From NCBI RefSeq assembly GCF_007655135.1, contig NC_045132.1:6634001-6698000 (forward strand): a stretch of 64,000 nt of DNA, written 5' to 3'. Under the pieces are notes generated by a model. It did not search any database, had not been told where the DNA came from, and worked only from the letters and a program-made list of their open reading frames with translations. Shown in pieces: positions 58,925-64,000 of the stretch. The translations under genes were made by a program, and so were the position numbers. Source of the stretch: Punica granatum. Its lineage: Eukaryota; Streptophyta; Magnoliopsida; Myrtales; Lythraceae. The stretch's first letter is position 1, and every line of letters begins with the position of its first letter.

Positions 58925-59318
58925 TTACCTTTCCTTTTTTTTTTTTAGTTAGTAACTATTAACAGGGTTTGGGTACCGGTTCTGAGTACCTTGTATATAG
59001 GAACAGGAACTGGAATCGATTTTCACCGGTTCCTTATTTTAATACTCAGACCTTACCCTATTTTCAATAAGAGCCACCCGGACTTTACCTTTAACGGGTA
59101 GGTTCTGACCGATTCCGGGTATAACTGGTACCCGTGCACACCCTTATCAGTTATCTTTTCGATTAAATATGGTGAGGTGTAATATTTCAATGTTTCAGAT
59201 TTTTAATTGAACCGTACATAACCAATTAAGTGAAACAAATCGGTTCAATTAATTATTATGCAATATAGATCAACCTTGACTAGAACCTCGGTTTGTTAAA
59301 GATGAATGATTTCACTAA

Positions 59319-60332
59319 TGGCAAAAAGAAAAGATCGTTCTTCTCCGCCTCTTTCTCCACTTCTCCTCTCACTCTCTCTCCTCCTGCTTGCGTTCTCGCT
59401 TCTCATCTCATTCGATTTGTCCTTTAGAGAACCATAAAGTCGAAGCAGAAAGTACACGAAGATCGAGATTTCGGCAAAATTGTGGTTTCGTTGGCCGAAC
59501 TGTGAAAAAATTGTGTTTTTGTAGGATGAATTTGGGGCAAAATTAGGCATTGCTTGGATGATATAATGTTTTATTGCTGCAACTCTTATTCTGCTGAAGC
59601 TTATGGTTTGACGTAAGAAATGGTTGTGCTTATTCTTCTGCTGGGTTTTTATTGTTGATTATTTGCTGATGCTCATTCCGCTGATGTTGAATTGCTCATA
59701 ACCCATATGTTCAGTGACTTCTGAGCATATTAAATGGGTTGCGCTTGTTTTACATGTGCTTATATTCAGATGTCATTGGCAAAATCAATTGATTGAGTCA
59801 TTATCTATCACAAAAAGGAGCAGCAGACTTTAATTTTGGCTCAATGTGCTCTGTATTAGCATAATTTAAGTTAATTAGGCATTTGAGCTTTAACTCTGAA
59901 AGGCAGGATATTGGACATCATTCTAGGAGCATTTTTCTAAACTTGATAAATTTCGAGAGTTTTTATAAACGATGCTGAAATTCTTCATAAACCAAGCTTT
60001 AGGGGTCTAAAATTACTTCTTGCACTTTTTTTTACTCATTTTTTGTTTATCTGATACTTGAATTTAGGACCTAAGCTGGATCTTGAATTGTAAATCTTAT
60101 TGTGGCCTTGTGAGTTTTGAGGTGACCACTTGGATAACTGGGTTGGATATTGCCCCTTTAAGTACTTGTTATAAATATATGTTTAATGATCAATAAAATT
60201 ATCACATACCCGAAAAACAGATTGTGTTCAATTTATTTATGAATTCTTTTAGTTTTGCTAAAGAATGTTATTTTCTCATGTGTTGTGATAGAGATAAGGA
60301 AAGAAAATCAAATGGATTTAAATATACAGAGT
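59319..60332. other. Possible untranslated exon or captured fragment, no protein seen
   Basis: From 59330 to 59540 the DNA is pyrimidine-rich and GC-richer (cttctccgcctctttctcc), like a plant 5' UTR, and is followed by gtttttgtag at 59514-59523, a possible acceptor. Downstream frames are short (MNLGQN then stop). Near 60190 a caataaaattatc phrase resembles a polyadenylation signal. It may be a decayed non-coding transcript unit. It is absent from copy A at the matching spot. Confidence 0.3.
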
Positions 60333-61357
60333 GTGCGCACCCGAATTTCGTCTCGTCGGGGCACGCAATGCGCGCGCCTAAATGCAACGCGGCTTGGGAG
60401 TGTCCACCTTCCCGGGGACGCGCGGCGGACGCACGTGAGAAGGAGTCGCCACTTGCCATTTTACGACCCAAGAGTCGAGGGCCGGCAAGTTTCCCGGGTC
60501 TAGGGGTACGGGGTACACCTAATATGCTAAGGCAATGGTCTTGTACGGAACCGGAAATTCCGAATTCGGGGGTTCTATTACGTGTGGGCCTATATCCCAC
60601 ACGCCCTTTCGGTACTCTAGCTTGCTAGGCTTGCCCTTTTATTTATTTACCACATGATTAAGTTCCGCTCATCTTACGCGTTTTGACACCGTAAATTCGA
60701 AGGAACACTCCGACCGTCCACTTTCCGACCGGGATTATTACATGACTAAATATGCATCGTAAAACCCTTACATTGTTCTCTCAAATATAAATTACAATGA
60801 CTGAATCCCGGTTGGTTCGTGTTCGGCCGTTATTTCACTCATGCTCACCGTATGGTTTGGAAAAGACCGAAATCGAAAATAATGCAACGCGGGCTCATGG
60901 AGCCGGTGGTCGGGTCCGACCGGACCGACGGATAACAGAAGAATCGTTTGATTCTTGAGACAGCCGTGGGACAGGTCGAGCTCCCGGGTCATGTCCTGAC
61001 CACGACTCATTCATCCTATCCGAGTTGCCTTTCCACTTAGACATCACTAAGATTGGGACGTTGAGTCGAGGCAAGACCCGATGCCGCACTCGGGTTGCGC
61101 GCTCTCAATGTGCATGGGCGTTGGACCCCGTGATATCGTTTCCTATGAGTTCAGGCTTGAACCGCGATGAATACAACAAATAACAGAAAAGTACATGTTG
61201 CAAAGAGCACGTATTATCATGTTGCATACACATAATTACATAAACAAAATTATTTAAACGAGGCATGTGCGTTATCGGTGGGGAATCCAAGTAGGAAAAG
61301 CGATTGGATATCTTTGGAAAATGTCCAGAGGACTGAATTGAACCATTTTAAAAGATG

Positions 61358-61548
61358 GGGGACCGATTTGGAAATTCCGAAAGTTTGGGGACTGATTTGC
61401 AAATTCTAAGAGTTTGGGGACTCATTTGAAAATTCCAACAGATGGGGACTGATTTGTAAATTTCGAAAGATTGGGGACTGATTTGTAAATTCCGAAAGAT
61501 GGGGGACTGATTTGCAAATCATAAAAGATGGGGACTGATTTGTAAAAA
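61358..61548. repeat. Minisatellite, about 29 bp, seven units
   Basis: Units such as ggggactgatttgtaaat followed by tccgaaagat repeat from 61358 to 61548 with some decay. Looser copies (gactga(t/a)(t/c)tgaa) continue to about 61790. Confidence 0.85.
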
Positions 61549-62290
61549 AAACTACTGAAAATGCCCTAGGACTTATTTGAAATGAAATTGAAAATCAGGA
61601 CTGATCTGAAAGATAAAAAAAGGCCCGAGGACTAAACTGAAATAACTCGGAAAGTTTCTTGGAATGCTAGAACAATTCTGGAAAATTCAAGGACTGATTG
61701 AAAAATGATAAAGTGACCGGGGCTTGATTGAAAATGATTTTGAAATTCGGGGCAGATCTTAAAAAATAAAATACGTCCTATGGACTGAAATGTGACGAAA
61801 CAGAAAGTTCGTAAAATCGAGTTCGGGAAAAATCCGATCACCCACGCGACTCAAGAACATACACTGCACATCATATCCATCAAGCAAACAATAATATTCA
61901 GGAAATGAGCCCTAATCATGCCACTAAGTTGAGAATTTACCTAGTTCGGAAAGTTGAGGGGTGATTCTGTAAATAAAAAAAATAAAAAAAAGTCAAAGAT
62001 ATGCTGGGTGAGTTTGACCGGGCCGGTCTGAACAGTATCGGGCCGGTCTGAGCTGGATTGGGCCGAACTCCGATGGAATGGACTGGGCCGAATGGAAGAT
62101 TGGGCTTCGGAAGGATGGATGGGCCGAAGTTGGCGGACTGGGCCGGACCTGCAACAGAGAAATAATGGGCTAGTCCCGAGATGCGGGATAGGGCCTTCAA
62201 GAGTCGGGCTGGACCGTTGCCGAGTCGGGTTTGGGCTGTTTTGGCTTGCACAGACCCGAATGGTAGCAACAGACCCGACTGGAAGGGTGG

Positions 62291-62770
62291 ACAGGCCCGA
62301 CTGGCACAAGTCGGGTCGGACGTCGCCACGGAGGCTCCCGATGGAATTTTGAGGCAACGTCGGCGGCATTGGACTCCTAACTGACTGAGGAGCACAGTGA
62401 TAGGTGGCTCGTAGCGAGATTCAACCCGAGCTGACCTGTGCGTCCCTTCAAAGTTCGGATCAGAAAAGACGACCAGAGGAACAGGCCCGACTGGCACAAG
62501 TCGGGTCGGACGTCGTCACGGAGGCTCCCGATGGAATTTTGAGGCAAGGTCGGCGGCATTGGAATCCTAACTGACTGAGGAGCACAGTGATAGGTGGCTC
62601 GTAGCGAGATTCAACCCGAGCTGACCTGTGCGTCCCTTCAAAGTTCGGATCAGAAAAGACGACCAGAGGAACAGGCCCGACTGGCACAAGTCGGGTCGGA
62701 CGTCGCCACGGAGGCTCCCGATGGAATTTTGAGGCAAGGTCGGCGGCATTGGAATCCTAACTGACTGAGG
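62291..62770. repeat. 190-bp tandem repeat, about 2.5 copies
   Basis: acaggcccgactggcacaag starts at 62291, 62481 and 62671, exactly 190 bp apart. Units 1 and 2 differ at only a few sites; unit 3 stops at about 62770. The near identity points to recent amplification or a fresh replication error in the LTR. Confidence 0.95.
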
Positions 62771-63059
62771 ATCGTGCCTGCAGTGGTTTCATGAAGATTA
62801 GACATGTCTATTTGCCTGAGAGATGCAAAGAAAACCGGTAAAAACTGGAAAAATCTGTAAAAGGAGAAAAGAGAGAAATGGCGGTGGTGCGCGGTTGAGC
62901 GGCTCTCGGCACGTGACCACCTCGTCACGGGGGAGAGTGAGGGTCATGAGGAACCCTTAGGAAATGATGGCACGACTTGCCATAGTCGTGAGGTGGTGGA
63001 AATGTCGAGGAAGCCCGGGAAAACCGTGAATATGTCCTCTGGACAGGGCGATTTTGGCA

Positions 63060-63350
63060 AGCTGGAAGCTTCAAATCACAAGACTAACATCGGAAATGGA
63101 CTCAGGAGGTCGAATGCATGTGGGATATGAAGTTTGGTCAAGTTTGGATCGGGTTGGGTGGCGGTCGCCGGAAAACGGTGGAGTTTTCCGTTCTGGACAG
63201 TGTTGATTAGGCCATTTAGAAGCCTCAAATCGCAAAACTAACACCGGAAATGGACTCAGGAGGTCGAATGCATGTGGGAAATGAAGTTTGGTCAAGTTTG
63301 GATCGGGTTGGGTGGCGGTCGCCGGAAAACGGTGAAGTTTTTTCGGCGGT
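63060..63350. repeat. 154-bp tandem repeat, two copies
   Basis: cggaaatggactcaggaggt starts at 63091 and 63245, 154 bp apart. Both units include gtttggtcaagtttggatcg and gcggtcgccggaaaacggtg. Unit 2 has one extra T-rich change at its end. Confidence 0.9.
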
Positions 63351-63741
63351 TGCGTTTTCTTTTTTTTTCTCTTTCCCCCCAAGATCCCGAGAATGAGCTG
63401 CCCCAAAACAAGGAGGATTCTCCTCCCTTTAATTGCCAATTTTGCCGGGATTTCCGCAGATTTCGGGGAGGAAATCGCGGAGATCCCGAATTTCCGGATC
63501 CGGTCGGCGGCTGCCCGGCCGGCCGGAACAGTAATTTTTTTTTTTTTTTTTAGAAAAGGTAATAAATTGGGAAATGATAATTTTGCCCCCCTTGGAGCCG
63601 GTGGACCGAAATTAGGTGCTGACACAGAGGGCTGCAGGGAATTGGAGTGGTGAGCTCAATTTTGTTGCTACAAACTTCAGAAGGGAAATGATTAGGATGC
63701 CATCCTAATGAAATTTTATTGCTCAAATTATTGATATTATA

Positions 63742-64000
63742 TTAGTGACACAAGAAAAGTAGGTGAATGAAAGCTTATGATTTTAATTTATTGGACAAAT
63801 GGCGGAACTTAATTAAGTGTTCCGGCCATTATCTATTATTTATAATATGCATTAACAAAAAAGAGTATGCGTAATAATATATAAATTTGGTTAAGCGTAT
63901 TGAATAACCATGCTTGATAAATTATAAAATATAAAAATTAAAATATGTGCCTCCAAAAGAGCTTTCAATACCTAACTAATTATAAAAGTGAAGGTAGAGT
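63742..64000 (+). repeat. Outer segment of the A/C duplication (C side)
   Basis: It matches 22236-22492 and runs to the window edge, so the duplicated unit extends beyond it. No gene is contained. Confidence 0.85.

Larger units (their letters stand above)
51451..59147. mobile_element. hAT-like element split by a gypsy retrotransposon
   Basis: The left end taggggtgatcgg (51451) and, on the minus strand, the right end taagggtgtgcacgg (59147) have the arms of the family at 32287: left arm 51451-51615, right arm about 58960-59147. The flanks tcagttac (51443-51450) and tcagttat (59148-59155) are an 8-bp duplication with one mismatch; copy A shows the empty site (cttcagtaac, near 15960). Between the arms lie an ALP1-like gene fragment and a 6792-bp gypsy element. 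Without the gypsy insert the element is about 0.9 kb. Confidence 0.8.
35150..59318 (+). repeat. Segmental duplication copy C, containing an intact AAA-ATPase gene
   Basis: It carries the same order of sequence as 6430-16143. It is longer because of a copia element (35897-41227), a tandem duplication (42984-44220), a hAT-like arm (50248-50706) and the hAT/gypsy nest (51451-59147). The SINE and MITE of copy A are absent here, while an extra AT-rich MITE piece (about 42205-42410) is present. Confidence 0.9.
60333..63624. mobile_element. Solo LTR of a large retrotransposon, 3292 bp
   Basis: It begins tgtgcgcacccgaatttc and ends aggtgctgaca, with exact 5-bp duplications cagag at 60328-60332 and 63625-63629. 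No primer-binding site, polypurine tract or retroviral coding is present and the terminal sequence does not recur inside, so it is a single LTR left by recombination. It is GC-richer than its surroundings and contains three tandem-repeat blocks. A phrase ggagtcgccacttg near 60450 is common in large plant LTRs. Its frames are incidental. Confidence 0.8.

Noticed and set aside
61937..62928. Long overlapping minus-strand frames as proteins
   Set aside because: They are translations of the 190-bp tandem repeat in the solo LTR; the same peptide recurs because the DNA recurs.

Overview
The window is nuclear DNA of a flowering plant, most likely a eudicot. The signs are GT-AG introns, a plant-specific BCS1-type AAA-ATPase family, Ty1/copia and Ty3/gypsy LTR retrotransposons, CACTA, hAT and Mutator-like elements, tRNA-derived SINEs and a fragmented endogenous caulimovirid. 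The species cannot be named from the sequence alone. Most of the 64 kb is AT-rich intergenic and transposon DNA; few cellular genes are present.

The backbone is a segmental duplication around a two-exon AAA-ATPase gene. Copy A spans about 6430-16143 (gene 11755-13750). Copy C spans about 35150-59318 (gene 46843-48846) and is stretched by insertions. Both genes look intact, 472 codons each, with 17 amino-acid differences. A third, older and decayed copy B (about 27860-33340) keeps upstream flank, part of the intron and exon 2 (32902-33339), but has lost exon 1 and carries an in-frame stop. Homology between the A and C flanks resumes at 22236-22492 and 63742-64000, so the duplicated unit runs past the window.

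Left region (1-6430): AT-rich DNA with a ~300-bp tandem duplication, a Helitron-type 3' end, a small GRF zinc-finger gene (2831-3145) whose membrane tail is cut off by a stop codon, and a 40-base poly(C) run. Between copies A and B (16144-27860): a universal-stress-protein gene fragment, a rearranged endogenous pararetrovirus on the minus strand with a Mutator-type MITE inside its reverse transcriptase, two SINEs of one family in the wider window, and MITEs including an inverted pair.

Copy C is a nest of insertions. A degenerate copia element (35897-41227) has 5-bp target duplications, and the uninterrupted site is visible in copy A. A CACTA element (43799-45218) also occurs in copy A. A hAT-like element (51451-59147) carries a captured PIF/Harbinger-nuclease-like (ALP1-like) fragment and was itself split by a young gypsy element (52133-58924). 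The gypsy element has an uninterrupted 1632-codon polyprotein whose last 108 codons lie in the 3' LTR. The right edge holds a 3.3-kb solo LTR (60333-63624) full of tandem repeats.

The comparison of three paralogous copies gives empty sites, so many insertions can be ordered in time. No wholly new system was found. The most unusual items are the hAT/gene-fragment/gypsy nest, the gypsy ORF overlapping its LTR, the chimeric pararetrovirus locus, and the uneven substitution pattern between the two AAA-ATPases.
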